Positions 1-12,481 of a DNA stretch of 64,000 nucleotides are shown here, in pieces. Each line of letters opens with the position of its first letter. The stretch's first letter is position 1. The DNA is from Lobosporangium transversale. Lineage: Eukaryota > Mortierellomycota > Mortierellomycetes > Mortierellales > Mortierellaceae. The stretch covers positions 703,001 to 767,000 of the forward strand of contig NW_019028992.1 in assembly GCF_002105155.1 (NCBI RefSeq), written 5' to 3'. The notes beneath the pieces were generated by a model. That model saw nothing but the letters and a program-made list of their open reading frames with translations, was not told the DNA's origin and made no database searches. The position numbers were made by a program, and so were the translations under genes.

Positions 1-174
1 GATATTGAGGTGGATGGTGGCATTGCTTTGGAAAACATTGATAAGGCTGCAGAGGCTGGCGCTAATGTCATCGTCGCAGGAACCTCCATCTTCAAGGCCG
101 AGGATATCACTGGAACCATTGAGACCTTCAGGAAAAAAGTCAACGAGGAGCAGGCTTTATTGGCAAAGAAATAA
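1..174 (+). CDS. RPE1: Ribulose-phosphate 3-epimerase, C-terminal end (partial)
   Basis: The window opens inside this gene, in frame 1. The last 57 codons are seen, ending with TAA at 172-174. The enzyme interconverts ribulose-5-phosphate and xylulose-5-phosphate in the cytosolic non-oxidative pentose phosphate pathway. The stretch IEVDGGI near the start and [12 protein letters not shown] further on are the conserved C-terminal TIM-barrel strands; they hold a catalytic Asp and the phosphate-binding loop of the RPE family. The 5' part lies upstream of the window. It converges on the makorin gene. Identification is from family knowledge and is firm despite the short fragment. Confidence 0.9.
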   Translation, partial: DIEVDGGIALENIDKAAEAGANVIVAGTSIFKAEDITGTIETFRKKVNEEQALLAKK

Positions 175-287
175 GGGGAATAAATATGGAAATGAAGTTT
201 ACAAGGACAGAGAGGATATGGTGTAGAGAATAAAAACAAAATAGAAAAAAAAAAAAAAAAAAGTTGATATTTTGTTGCTATGGACTG

Positions 288-329
<42 letters not shown>

Positions 330-575
330 CATTGCCATTTGCCTTCTACAAAGGAATCTAGACTTATAATTTTATTTTATTTCTTTATTTCCTATCCTTT
401 AACCAGAAGACCAAGAGAAAAGAAAAAAAAAAATTATCGATGATGATGTGAATATGTGGATAACGACAACAAATTATTTTCCTCAGTCGTGCAGATACAA
501 AATGCAAGTCAACAAGCATTTTCTAACCTGTATGATAAAGGCTCCTTGTTTTCTGGCTTGTGTATAGTGAGGTAA
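175..575. other. Convergent 3' intergenic region
   Basis: This separates the ends of the epimerase and makorin genes. It holds an A-run near 244-262 and a T-run of about 37 nt near 293-329. No coding signal is seen. Confidence 0.6.
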
Positions 576-1321
576 TCAAGCTTCATAGTAATAACCATAT
601 TCATCCTCATAATCATACTCATCGTCGTCATCAAATGTCCAGGCGTATATATCCACGTCTTCATCAGGATCGTTAATATGATCGTGATTGTGATCGAACT
701 GCTGTTGGTTTTGATGAAACATCTCCTGTGCCGATTGAAGGTCTGTCGTAAGTTGTGAGAGCTGCAATAACAATGCTCGGAAGCTTTCTATATCCTCCAC
801 GCTTGCTGATGCCGAGGCATCTCCCAGCGCATCCATTAATATTTGGCGTTCTCGCCAACTAGTACTGTTGGTGTTGCTGTTTCTGCCATTACTTCCATAT
901 CGAAAAGGTCGAGATCTGCGCGCCGTTTGACGTTGACGTTGTTGTTGTTGAAGTCTTGGGTTTGACTCCGGATTGACCTTACATGGCTCCCCATTCTCGT
1001 CAAGATGAGCGAAGAAACACCCATCACCAAAGGGACACCAATGCTGTTCGGCAGATCGTTCGAAATACTTGCATTTCTTCCGACCTGCAGCCTCCTTGTA
1101 GTTTCGAATGATGATCTCTTTTTGTTCTGCACATGTGGGGAAGAAGGATGATGGGACCACATAAAGTGAAGGTGTACGACAGTTCGGGCATGCTTTTGTC
1201 ACCGAGGCAGTATTCTCAGCACCGAAAGGTCTGTTTTCATTGAATTCCGCTGTCACTTCCTTGGATCGCCAGGTGCGGATACATGTCAGGCAAAAGGCGT
1301 GATTACAGGACACTATAACAC

Positions 1322-1355
<34 letters not shown>

Positions 1356-2136
1356 CTCCCAAGGTTGATTAGATAGAGCCCATGCTTTTTTTTTTTTTTT
1401 TTTTTTTTTTTTGCAAGCCTTTTTCACAATGTTATTTTTCATAATTATAAAGATATTGGTAACTCTGGGGAAAAAAATCATTATTTTTGGTATCTGCATT
1501 ACCAAGCAACCCAAACGTAGTTGGTTCCTCAAAGCAAATTGCACATCGCTGCTCGTCATCATCATCAGTGTTGTTGCTGTTGCTGTTTAAAGCGTTCTGT
1601 CCTCCACGCGTTGAGCTATTTAAATGCCCTGCAGATGTCCCCACTGCTGATGAGGTGATAGTAGCTACAGAAGCAGAAGCTGTGGTGGTTGTGGTAGTTT
1701 CTTCCTCCTCATCATCGCTCAGGTCAATCGTATCTCGCTGTGCTCCATAAATGACTGCGCGGTCATGGGAAAACCAGCACGAATCTCCTCGAAGACAGTA
1801 TCCAGACATGTACCAATGACAGGGACGGTTTGCAGCATACGCAGGACGAGCTGTTGCTGTTGAAGTAGACGGTGATTCTGATGAATTTTCTAATGACGTT
1901 GACGATGTTGAAGGTTCTACAGCTGCAGCAACAGAAATCGGAGCAGGTGCGGAGAATGACGACGATAAAGACGAAGATGAAGAATCAAATGCAGGCTCTT
2001 CATCAAGTTCCTCTATCCCGGTGATATCTGCCATGGTAGAAGCAGGGATTGATGAAAACCCTTCGTGATAGAAACGACATAGGATTCCGTTCCTACAGTT
2101 GCCTGCCAAGAAGAATCGACATGGTCTACGCTCCAT
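576..2136 (-). CDS. MKRN: Makorin-type RING/CCCH zinc-finger E3 ubiquitin ligase
   Basis: Two exons, 1503-2136 and 576-1312, give 456 aa. The 190-bp intron (1313-1502) starts GTAATG, ends TTATAG and contains two opposite A/T homopolymers. The N-terminus has a CCCH finger (C6, C14, C20, H24 in RPCRFFLAGNCRN... FYHEG) and a second finger (RPCHWYMSGYC...FSHD). A C3HC4 RING follows, beginning RCAICFEE and continuing across the splice as VSCNHAFCLTCIRTW to KACPNCR. A further CCCH finger (KKCKYF...CPFGDGCFFAH) follows. This order is the makorin signature; the intron cuts the RING exactly where FGLLVSCNH must be joined. The tail is Gln-rich, then acidic and Tyr-rich. Expected role: ubiquitin ligase with RNA-binding fingers. 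Confidence 0.9.
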
Positions 2137-2681
2137 TGTTTATACCAACTCTTTCTTTTTTTTTTTTTTTTAGTAAGAAAAATAAACTGAGAAATGAATC
2201 CTGCTGTTGACTTGAGGAGTGATGCGAAGAGAATGAAGAGCAATGGGCAAAACAAAAGATGATTTGTCAAGAAAGACAAAGACACAGAAACTAGAATATA
2301 AGAAAGACAACTGTCTGTCAATTCTGTCTTTTGTTTTATATCGGCGGCGCCTTAGTGGTTGGAGCATGTGTCTGTGCTACTTGGAAAACGAACGCCACCC
2401 CTTCTCGACACCAAAAAGGGTCTATTCAAAAAGTTTATCCTTTGTGCTAAGGCAAAAGGCTATCCTTCCTTGTTCTTGTTCTTTCGATAAACATAAACAT
2501 GTAGCAACAGACCTTGATAGGAAAAATAAGCATACTGCTTTTATATATATATATATATATTTATTTATTAGAAACCTGGTTAAAGATGGAACCATATGAA
2601 AGAAAGAGATATTGAGATAATGCAATGGAATTAATTAAGATTTGGTGTGTGTGACTATGCAAAGAATAAATAAGTTTTGTT
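2137..2681. other. Intergenic region upstream of makorin
   Basis: Probable makorin promoter and the 3' flank of the MFS gene. It contains a T-run just upstream of the makorin ATG, a (TA)n stretch near 2541-2560 and the tRNA-like segment described separately. Confidence 0.5.
2345..2415 (+). repeat. Possible decayed tRNA-like (SINE head) segment
   Basis: The run CTTAGTGGTTGGAGC at 2351-2365 resembles a pol III A box with D-loop. CTTCTCGACACC at 2401-2412 is a weak B-box match about 36 nt downstream. No clean cloverleaf can be folded by eye, so this is a suggestion of a degenerate tRNA-derived element only. Confidence 0.22.
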
Positions 2682-4313
2682 CTACTTGGGTTCAACAGTA
2701 CTCGAGATCTCGGATGCATTCTCCTTCCCTGGCTCTTCCTCAGGCATGGCAATGACTGGCCTCACAGGTAATGCCCAGGCACAGACACAGCAAACCAGTG
2801 TGATTGCAAAAGTAATCCAGCAGACAATCCTCCAGCCATGCATAAAGGAATCCAGGTATTGAACATCAATACCACCTCCATAGATGAATAGCTCCTCCAC
2901 GGCTGCTGGCGGCATACCTGCAATAATGATCTTGAAACAGATCACAATAGCAATCATTTGTGATAACATCGTAAACATGATGCGGAGAGAAGATGACGAG
3001 GCGCGCTGTTGGGGAAGAATACACAACATCGAGATCGAGGCAGATGGTGAAGAGTAGAGACCCCAGCCGAGACCGTTGACGAGCAAGAGGGCGGAGATAG
3101 CCCAAGTATTGGTATCAGGATGAATGACCAAGGGCATGATCAGAGTGGTTACAGAAGCGAGCGCAAGGCCTGCAAAGCACAGATATCGGAACCCAATCGT
3201 ATCCGCCAACTTGCCAGAGGGCATACCCGCAAGCATGATACCTAAACCGAAAGGGATCAAAAGAATACCGGCCATCAAAGGATCCTTACTGTATGGGCCT
3301 TGGAAAAAGAAGATAAAGGAGAATGTCAAATTCGTTCTCGCCACACCCCCAGCAAGGCCTCCCAGGACAACAGTGTTGTTGAAGACCGAGTTTGTAAAGA
3401 GACGGAAATCCATGAAGGAAGGGGTCAGCGCATTGAAACGCTTTCCACCACGGACAAATGCCTGTTGAACTATAAAGACAATAAAGAGGACGCCAAACGC
3501 AACGCCCATGCCGACTAAAGAGCCTGTCTCTGAGACTTTGCCGTTAGGGAACAAGGCGCTAACTACAACTACAAACAACAATGAGATGCTAGTAGTCAAG
3601 CTGACAAAGCCAGTGTAATCAAAGGATTTGACAATCTTGCTGAAGGACGCGTACTGGACATGAGAGTAGATCGTGTCGTGACAGAACCAGAACCCAGCGA
3701 TCGTTCCAACAGCCCCAAAGGGTACGTTGAAGAAAAAGACCCATTTCCAACTGGCGTTGACAGTGGCACCACCAATGACAGGGCCAAGGATCGTTCCAGC
3801 AGCAAATGCAATGTTGATAATACCACTGGCAAGACCGACTTGGTTGTATGGGTAGAATTTGTCAGCAACCACAGCAAAGCAGTTGGCGAACAACAATGCT
3901 CCCCCTAGACCTTGGATGACACGATAGGCGAGAAGATCGTATCCACTATACTTCTTTTGAGAAATGCCACAGAGAAGAGACCCCACAGTAAAGACTAAGA
4001 AACCAATATTAAACATGCGGCAACTAAAATTACACGTTTTCCAAAGTGAAAACATGTGGAAACAAAAAAAAAGGGCGTTAGAGTTGCCCCGCGGAGGAAG
4101 AACACGTTGCTGGCACGATGAACTGATGTTGGTGCCGCAAGCAGAGTGAGCCCTCTTTCAGCCGCAATTTATTATTTGCATGAGATTGGTCAACCAAAAG
4201 CACTTACCGAATTCCTTTTAAGCCAGCATCACCAACGTAACCGAGGAAGGGTACAGTTGCTGTGATGGCCAAAGTGTAGGTCAAAAGAACCCAAATGATT
4301 GTAGTAAAATTGA

Positions 4314-4347
<34 letters not shown>

Positions 4348-4696
4348 CAAAAGGTGAGATTAGTATTCGGGTAAATTTGTAACTGCCTGCTTCTCTTTCA
4401 AACAAAAACATTATTTGGCATACATTAAGATGCTTCATCAGATCTGGCAGAGCTACAATCAAGGCAGAGCCTTGCAAGGAGACGAACAAGGCCCCCAGAG
4501 TGGCAGTTGCGAGGACGATCCAGCGCCTAGAAGGAGGCTCCATCTTCCTGGCTTTAGCCATCTCGATATCAAGAGCCGCTTGCTCCTTTGTCTCGTGCTC
4601 TGCCTCGTAGCGCAGGTTCTCGGCGATTGTATCCGAGACATTGGATTCAGCAATACCGACTTCGGCCTCCGCAACATATTCTTGTTTATCGGCCAT
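2682..4696 (-). CDS. MFS drug:H+ antiporter-like transporter (14-TM, DHA2 type)
   Basis: Three exons, 4424-4696, 4208-4314 and 2682-4023, give 573 aa; donors are GTATGC and GTAAGT, acceptors AAAG and TTTTAG. The protein has an acidic cytosolic N-terminus of about 57 aa. Helix 1 follows (WIVLATATLGALFVSLQGSA), then about 13 more hydrophobic segments, which fits the 14-helix DHA2 family of fungal plasma-membrane exporters. The motif-C equivalent GTILGPVIGG is present in helix 5. The motif-A loop is unusual: GYVGDAGLKGIRR instead of the common GxLaDrxGRRR. The first intron ends on an A-rich acceptor made of a 20-nt run. The substrate cannot be deduced. It is read in the same direction as makorin, 545 bp upstream of it. 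Confidence 0.85.
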
Positions 4697-7112
4697 ATTA
4701 TTAAGATGAAACTACTTGTGTATAATAGGTACTTGAGGCGAGGTGTAGTATTAAGAAGAGGCAATCTAGGGAGACAAGGAAATAGCAATGCCTCACAGAC
4801 GACAAGTGTACAAAGACTTTTTTTTTTTTTTTTTTTTTTTTTTCCCTGTATAAAAATTTGATGCTATAATACAACACCAGCAATTATATAGAAAGGGACG
4901 TAGAGATTACTGTTTGGGTCAATGTCAAAAAGCAAGGAAAGGAGGAAGAATGGAAAAGAAGAAAAGAAGAAAAGAACGAACAGACCACTTTATATGAATT
5001 ATGAATCTTTGAAAATGTCAATAAGAGCCAAGCGATAGAACTTTTCGACCGGGTAACAGTCGAGTATTGATTGTTGTAATTTGTAATGCTGTGATGAAGA
5101 AAGAGAAAAAAAAGCACAAAAGTAATGTCAACAAAGGGCGGGTATAGGTCTACCCGGATTGCAAAGCTGTATACTGTACAATTGACATGGTCCTTTATTG
5201 AGTAACAACAAATAACATGAACACCTTTTCCTTTGTTTGGCATTGAATAAGGATGAGATAGGCTACTGAATGGATAAATAATGTAAATAATGTAAATAAA
5301 GGAAAGCGAGAATGGAGTCCATGCGACCCAACTACAGCCCAATTCAAACAAAAATGTGGCGTGTAGAAGGAGGATGGACCTTAATCGCTTCTTTTTCTGC
5401 TTTTTTCTTAATCTAAAAAGCCTATCGGTTCCACAAAAAAAAAAAAAAAAAAAAAAAACAAAAAAAAGAGCTGAAAGTGATCGAAGGGTATTGAAGCGGC
5501 TCTACACCTCCATACAACGTTAATGTTAAAAAAAAGAGCTGAAATACTCCATCTAACCCTCATGCTTATTAGTCATTACTGTTGTTACCGTCTTTGAAAG
5601 TGCAATAACTCAGAGCACAACCAGCTTCTTTTTGTTTCTGATTTTTCTTTAGATAAATTGTTATTGTTGATATTGGTGTTGTGTTTGTGTAATCATTGAT
5701 TGCCATGGATATATGTTATACCGTGTACACGAGTTTATCCACTTCCTAAAGAGTCTAAAAACACTTTGATCTCTTCACACAACAAAACCTCCCTTTTCAA
5801 GGAGCAAGCATGCATTCTTCGCATCACCTTTCGCCTTTTAATTAGTTTTATTTTACTTTGAATATATCTATTCTACAGACATCGCACTCTGCCATTTGAG
5901 GACTAAAACCACAACTTCGATCTTAGAAACATTGGCCCACTAAATCTCTGTTGAAAATAAGGGGCCTCTCCGAGGACAAAGAGTGACAAATGTGAGCCAT
6001 AAGGAGGCAACAAAGAGATGCAGTGGAGAAAAGGTGAATGAGGGAAGTGGTCTTTGTACAGTCGAGCAAAGACAAGACGTAATGATTCTATCATTTGCGA
6101 CGAATTCACATCGCTTTTTAGCCAGTGTGTGATATTACAGCCATGATGTTGATGGCAAAATGAACCGAATGTCATTTTAAGGAAAGGAGTCCTTAGTGAC
6201 AAATAACGCCACTAATTTTATTGAGGAAACTACACGTGAAGTTTTCTAAAACTTTTTTTCCAATGCCCTGATCCCTCTCTTCATAACCACATTCGGTCTC
6301 TCGAACTCCGCTCATCCTAAACAAAGAAGGTGGCATTTCCTGAGATGAGTAAAGTAGCAACCAAGAAAATATGGTTGATAATCAAGAGCAGTCAGAAGCA
6401 AAGGAATGAATACATTTCTGAATTGGAACACCACCACAAAAGACTTCACCCCTGTCTGTTCAATGCAAGGTAACAAAGGTATGAATGCGAAAGGAAGCCG
6501 CGGCCATACTCGATATACAGCATGTACCATTAAGGAGTGAATCACAAATAAAATCAATTTTTCAATACACTCGTCAACCGATACACAGTAAAATCAGGTT
6601 CAGGTCCAAAGGTGATTTCTATGTGGCCCCCCCTCCCCTCAATCCAGGCCAATTAGAGCCCATATATTCCAAAAGTCTTCATGTTGCATCCATTTAACCC
6701 ACCAATATCACTTCTCGGACGTTTGACAGTAATTCCGCTGACTTGGTTACAGTGACCTCGATGATTCAGTTAGACATATCGAAATCAAAATCAGGATCAC
6801 GACGATATCATTGGTAATAGGGACAAAAAAAGATTAAATAAAGAGAAATGCAAAATGAAATGGGATAGATTAGTGAGCTTGATCTCCCTTTTTCTCTCTA
6901 TATCAAAATAATAGACAACTGAGTATCAAGGCCAAACATCACAAAGAAGCAAGTGGAGGCGTCAAAGAGGGGAGAAAATGAGGTTGATGTTCGATGGCTG
7001 TGTTAAATACCACGTGATACACAAAATTTTCGCGTTTGTTTACGTTTACGGGGCAGTGGTATAAAAAGCAATGAGGAATGATCATTGTTCCATCCTTTCA
7101 CAACTTGTTACA
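4697..7112. other. Gene-poor intergenic region
   Basis: 2.4 kb without a supportable gene. It contains T- and A-runs (about 4817-4843, 5434-5458), the probable MFS promoter and the RPS19 promoter. Short open frames at 4884-5351, 5903-6202 and 6312-6557 lack codon bias or family motifs. Confidence 0.5.
7060..7067 (+). promoter_or_regulatory. TATA box of RPS19
   Basis: TATAAAAA lies about 46 bp upstream of the RPS19 ATG, which suggests a very short 5' UTR. Confidence 0.5.
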
Positions 7113-8539
7113 ATGGCTGCTCTCTACTCGGTCACCGTAAAGGACATCAACGCTCACGACTTCAACCGCGCCTACGCCGCTTACCTTAAGCGGTGAGTAG
7201 TTTTTTTTTATATTTTTTCTATTTGATTCTGGAGAGGCGAGACCAAAGATCCAAAAATCATGATCAAAGGATGAATAAAAAAGAGGCGAAATAGGATTTA
7301 TTTAGGATTGCGCTGCAGAGAGTTTTTTTTTTTATAATCGACGATTGATTTTGCAATCAGAACTTTCAGAACTCTAATCCTATTGCCGGCAATTTTTTTT
7401 TTTTATCCTTTAGCTCTGGCAAGCTCGAGATCCCCAAGTGGGTCGATCTCGTCAAGACCGGCACTAACAAGGAGTTGGCCCCCTATGACCCTGATTGGTT
7501 CTATATTCGTGCTGGTAATGACCCACTCCTCTCTTTCTTATGGACAAGCTCATTTTTAGACAGGGTTGCATCACAAATCAAAAAGAGTAGCAGGGATTTC
7601 AGGACTGCAACCATCTCATCTACATGACGAGGCATCTTTGACATCTTATTCAGCAAGCGGAGGCTTATCAAACACACATACAGAAAGATGAATCTGAATT
7701 TAAATCTTATATCTCCGACATGCTATGGAATACACGAAACGATGAGGCATCTCAAAAACTACAGCATCACAAATCTTACACTCCATCACTTTTGAAAAAA
7801 AAAAAAAAAAAAAAGGTCATGGATGCGGTGTATATTCATTTCTACAATTTCATACGGATATGGGCTTCTGACACTATATATTCATTCTCATCTGAAGATA
7901 TGAAGGAACTCCCAGACATATATGAATTTGGCCCAACATTAAGATATCGAAAATATATTTTACATTGGAGCAAAAAAAGAAAAACAAAACCAGCAACGAT
8001 AACAACAACAATAAAGACCGCCGTATACTTATTGATCGTGCAACACTACTCTTGATAATAACAAAAAAAAAAAAAAAAAAAAAAAAAGCAAAATTGCTAA
8101 CAGGACAACATTATTTTTATGGGTAATCTCTTTGACTGTCGGATTACAATAGCCAGCGTTGCCCGCCACATCTACCTTCGCCGTAGCGTTGGTGTTGGAG
8201 CTCTTAAGAAGCTTCACGGCGGTACGGTGAACCGCGGTTCCCGCCCTTCTCACCATGTCAACTCTTCCGGCTCAGTTGCCCGCAAGGTCCTTCAGGCCTT
8301 GGAGAAGATCAATGTCTTGGAGGCCGATGAGAACGGGTAAATGAAACGCTATTCTAATTTTTAGACTTTTGATTGCCTTCCTTTTTCTTTGAAGGATTTC
8401 TAATGTTAACTTTTTTTTTTTTTTTCTTTTCCTACTCATTCCTCCTTTTTTTACGAATGACAGTGGCCGCAAGATCACCGTTGATGGTCAGCGTGATTTG
8501 GATCGTATCGCTGCCTCTGTTTACCAAGCTCAGCAGTAA
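7113..8539 (+). CDS. RPS19: 40S ribosomal protein S19 (eS19)
   Basis: Four exons, 7113-7192, 7414-7514, 8153-8336 and 8464-8539, give 146 aa, the normal eS19 length. The N-terminus [20 protein letters not shown], the middle [20 protein letters not shown] and [16 protein letters not shown], and the basic [12 protein letters not shown] segment are all conserved in the family. It acts in the small-subunit head during 18S rRNA maturation. Codons are strongly C-ending, as in the other ribosomal genes here. Intron 2 is unusually long (638 bp, 7515-8152) and carries two poly-A tracts. All donors are GTRAGT/GTAATG/GTAAAT types. Identification is certain; borders are supported by frame and by alignment. 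Confidence 0.95.
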
Positions 8540-8710
8540 AATAACGATTTATCAAACAAAGAATAAATCCAGAATTACAAAAAAAAAAGAAAAGAAAAGA
8601 AAAGAAAAGGAGGACTCTATTAGTGTCTTGAAGTTTAGTAATGGACACAATGTTAATAGTTGGTGATGTACTACAGTCGTATTTTATGTAGTGTTAAATT
8701 AGCAACATCG

Positions 8711-8815
8711 GCTTTATTGTTTGCAGGGGTTCTACCAAAGGTAAATGAGCCTCACAAGGCAAAGCGCTAGACTGGTGCGACCGCCACTGGTCGTCCGTCT
8801 AGTCGTATATAAATT
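8711..8815. repeat. Structured, possibly tRNA-derived repeat
   Basis: Between RPS19 and the LRR pseudogene, CTAGAC near 8769 pairs with GTCTAG near 8798. An inner GCGACC/GGTCGT stem also forms. On the minus strand GCGCTTTGCCTTGTGAGGC and GGTAGAACCCC resemble parts of a tRNA anticodon arm and B box. Weak evidence for a decayed SINE. Confidence 0.25.
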
Positions 8816-8825
8816 ACACCCAGTC

Positions 8826-11358
8826 TCACTTTTTGCACATCAGGGAACACTGTAATTTCAATGCGGTCAAGGTTGTGTTTGTCTTGAGTGCCTTTGACAG
8901 CGCCAGAGCCCCCTCCACCCCAATTGAGTTGCTCTCCAAACTCAAGATGGTCAGACCTACGTTATCCTCGAGCGCCTCTGACAGCGCCAGCGCTCCTTCC
9001 TTGTCAATCCTGTTGATTTCCAAGTTCAAGGTGGCCAACGTTGTATTAATCTTGAGTGCTTCTGATAGATACAAAATTCCTCCATATAGAATTGAGTTGA
9101 AATCCAAGATCAATGTGGTCAACGCCGTGTTAGTTTTGAGTGCCTCTGACAGTGCTTTGACTGCCAGACCCCCAATTGAACTATACCTCAAGTTCAATGT
9201 GGTCAGGGTCGTGTTAGCCTTGAGTGCCTTTGACAGTGCCACAATCGCTTTATCCCCGATTATTTTGCAACTAAAGTCTAAAGAGTCAATGTCGTATTTG
9301 TCTTTGACAGTGCTAGAGCTCCTTCTCTTCCGAATGAGTCGTACTCCAAGTCCAAAGTAGATAAGGTCGTGTTAGTGTCGAGTGCCTTTGATAAGGCCAG
9401 GATCCCTTCTTTCCCAATTAGATTGCCCCTCAGGTTCAATGTGGTCAAGGTCTTGTTAGCCCCAAGTGCCTCCGATAATGCAAGAGCCCCTTCTTTTGAA
9501 ATCGAGTTGTGCTCCAAGTTCAAGGTGGACAAAGCCATATTAGTCCTAAGCGCCTCCGACAATGCCAGAGCTCCTTCATTCCCAACTGAGTTGCCCTTCA
9601 AGCTTAAGGTCGTTAAAACTGTGTCCGTCTTAAGTAAATTTACAAGTAATTGAAAATTACTAGCTCCAATCCTTTGAGGTTTCATCTCAATAGTTAACTT
9701 ATGAAGGTCTGATGACCTTTTGTGTTGTAAACTGGGGATCTTCATGAGATTGGGAGGTAGGACAATATGGATCGATCTTATCTTGCTAAGCTCTATGATA
9801 CGAACAAGTGCTTCATATCGCGAGGATGTTGAAAGTAGTTTCCACGATGCTTCTCGAAAACGTCCAAGCTCAAGTCGAAGAATCGATACACTTGACGTCA
9901 TTAAGGCGTTCACAAATGCTTCAAGGTCAGTCTTGGACCAGTCCCAGCTGAATAAGATATCCAACTCGTAAATACGTCTTGCATTGGCCAGCGCATTAAA
10001 GAATTCTCCAGCTCTGGTTCTGGACCTCAATGTGATAATTGCTCTACCAAGATATGAATCATATTTGCCACCATTCATCACCACTGCATTTTCAAATGCT
10101 TTCTGTTCCTTCTCCCTGTATGTCGAACGATAGTGCTCGAAACAAACCCATTTGACATGGCCTGTTTCGGTCGTGATCCTGTACAAGTTGCCAAGTTTCC
10201 TGTCCTCATCGTTGATTCGAAGAAATGTGCCCAGCCGTCGGAGATCAGCTCCTTCAAGTGCCTCATAGTCATCAATTTTATTCATGTTGTCCAAGATTGG
10301 ATACTCCTTAGAGAGCATTTCCATATAATTGATTGAATGATTTAGAGCGGCATCGAGATTTGGGATTGGTGTTAGAGAAGTAGCCAAGGGCATTCCCGCT
10401 TTAAGGAAATGTAAAAGGATGAGCATGTATTTCCCATACTTGCGAAAGAACTCTCTGTTATCTCGGACTTCATATCCCTCATGTTTTATGGATTTGGTTC
10501 TGGCTGCTCTTGCTTGTCTCTGCAGTGTGATCCCCACACTCACATAAGAAATGAAGACGGAACTTGTTCCCCAAAACATTCATTGGATCCCATTTGGTGC
10601 TGTCGACAGGCAGAATTATAAATAGTCGAGGAATTGGATACTCGTGTAGCTCAAAGTTCTGGACGAGGATAGCATCAGCATACTTTTGAAGGGTGGCAAG
10701 TCTATCGAGAGCCTGTTGTTGTAAACTAATTATCATTTCATCCTTCTCTTTAGCCTCCAATTGCGATTTAAGCATCTCGTCGCCCCTCCCTTTGACCTCC
10801 AGCAGCAACTCTTTAATTTGGTCAAGGCTTATCTCGTTATTACGAATAGTAAGAGATGAGTTGGATGATTGAGCCGAGTCTGATAATGATAAATTAGAGT
10901 CCTGAGAAACCGGATTTAGCGACTTTCTCGATATTGGTAAATGGATGACGGTGTCGCTGTTGTTGTTGCTGTTGTTGTTGCTGTTGTTGAGCTGCGGTTT
11001 TCTTGTAATGACGTCTAGAATCTTGTTAGGATAGAATGCAATGCGTGGAGGCTCGATTCTAACAAGATAAAAACATCTGTCAAATTGGCTGTCTCATTTT
11101 TCTTTCTAAAGCAATTGATAAGGCATGGCATGATAAATAATATACCTACCTGTTGCCATTAGAGTCTATAAGAAACGGGATGGGATGTCCATCCAATTTG
11201 AATCACAGTGCATCCGGAAACACGTCTCGAATGTCTTGCAAACTCACGTAGAATGACGAGTCGCCATTGCTTGTGGAGGTGGAAGCAGTTCTGACACAAA
11301 CTTCTTCAATGATGTTGTCGCCTGCCTCTCGGAATTGTTGGTATTGATGTTCTGTCAT
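8826..11358 (-). pseudogene. Leucine-rich-repeat protein gene, inactivated
   Basis: Exon 1 (11151-11358 or 11150) begins MTEHQYQQFREAG. It joins, over a 91-bp intron (11059-11149), to RIEPPRIAFYPNKILDV. The inferred protein runs: N-terminal domain, Asn- and Ser-rich linker, coiled-coil segment (LLLEVKGRGDEMLKSQLEAK), LHEYPIPRLFIILP domain, a helical region, then at least eleven ribonuclease-inhibitor-type LRRs of the form EGALALSEAL..NTTLTTLNL. Three lesions break it. A TGA stands at 11203-11205 where an Arg codon would fit (ALxFKLDGHP). There is a +1 shift in an A4 tract (10484-10487) before HEGYEVRD. A 1-nt loss near 9281-9286 follows a repeat also missing about three codons. Similar LRR proteins are, as I recall, expanded in Mortierellales. 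Sequencing error could explain the two indels but not easily all three. Confidence 0.75.
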
Positions 11359-12325
11359 TTCGGTGATAAATGGATGGAGGAGGAGGACAAGATGAAAGAT
11401 TTTCTCATTTCTCTATTTGTCCGAGGGAGAGGGCCGACAACTTCGCCATTCGGAGCACAATTGTCTTTCGCTTCGCTCCTCCAACTCGCATCCAATATGG
11501 TTGAGTGATCCTTTGTGACCTTCGGCTGAAGGCATAGTCTTTGTTGGGAACGTCAATGTCTTTGTACATGTAGGTCCTACTCGAACAATATTGACAACAG
11601 GATGACAGGTTCGACTTGACCAACATGCCCCTTTTTGAGGGTGAGCTGCAATATCTATTTGCAATATTGTAAATAGGACACCTTGCCAACCAATGATTGT
11701 TAGAGCTTATTGCGAAAAAAAAAAAAAAAAAAAAAAAAAACGGAAGCTGCTACCTTTGAAGAGAGTTTTCCAAGGCCATTGCCAATTATAATACAATTTT
11801 GTTGGATGCTTTCTACTTACCTCCATCGCTCATTCTCGAATAGGAGGAGTGTGTAAAGTATATATGATGGTCAAACGTTCAAAGAAGATTAAACACAATG
11901 GACATTTTTGCCCATTGATGTGTCCATAACCATCTTGAGGGCTTCGTTACGGGCCATCGTCTTACTGATCCGACCTCAGTGGGAGCGCGTTGATTGCATG
12001 GAGTAATGAAGAGCCCGAGTTGAACTGGAGATAGTAAACGTAGTCTTGTTCTAGCACGAGCACTTTAGCGTTTAAAAGAACATGCTTATTTTTTCCCTTT
12101 TGCGCAGTGGCAGAACAACACAACCAAGACGCCGCGCCGAGCTTTAAAATCTTAGTCACAATGCATGTGTTTAATTTTTGTTTGTTGGACCGCAGCATCT
12201 TTCAATGACGAGGTGAAATGTCATGGATGCCAAGAGTAGAAGGATGCCAAGCTAAAATCTGCGGTAAATGGTCTACCTAGCAATGGATTGTTAAGGATCC
12301 GGGTAGGTTTTTTATTTCGTCTTCG
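11359..12325. other. Intergenic region
   Basis: Upstream region of the LRR pseudogene and of the small LFKS gene. A 26-nt A-run lies near 11715-11740. Open frames at 11405-11689 show no family resemblance. Confidence 0.45.
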
Positions 12326-12334
12326 TATAAATAC
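12326..12334 (+). promoter_or_regulatory. TATA box of the LFKS-1 gene
   Basis: TATAAATAC about 155 bp upstream of the ATG at 12482, followed by a long A/C-rich leader. Confidence 0.4.
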
Positions 12335-12481
12335 TTCAGCACTCTTTCACATTCTACTGATCATCATCCTAGAAAGCCAACTCAATAATTCATAGAATCT
12401 TCAGAGAAAAAAAAAAAAAAACACTTCATAATCGCTATCCTTACAACCATTATAACAAACCAGAACTTTTGCACCAAAACA

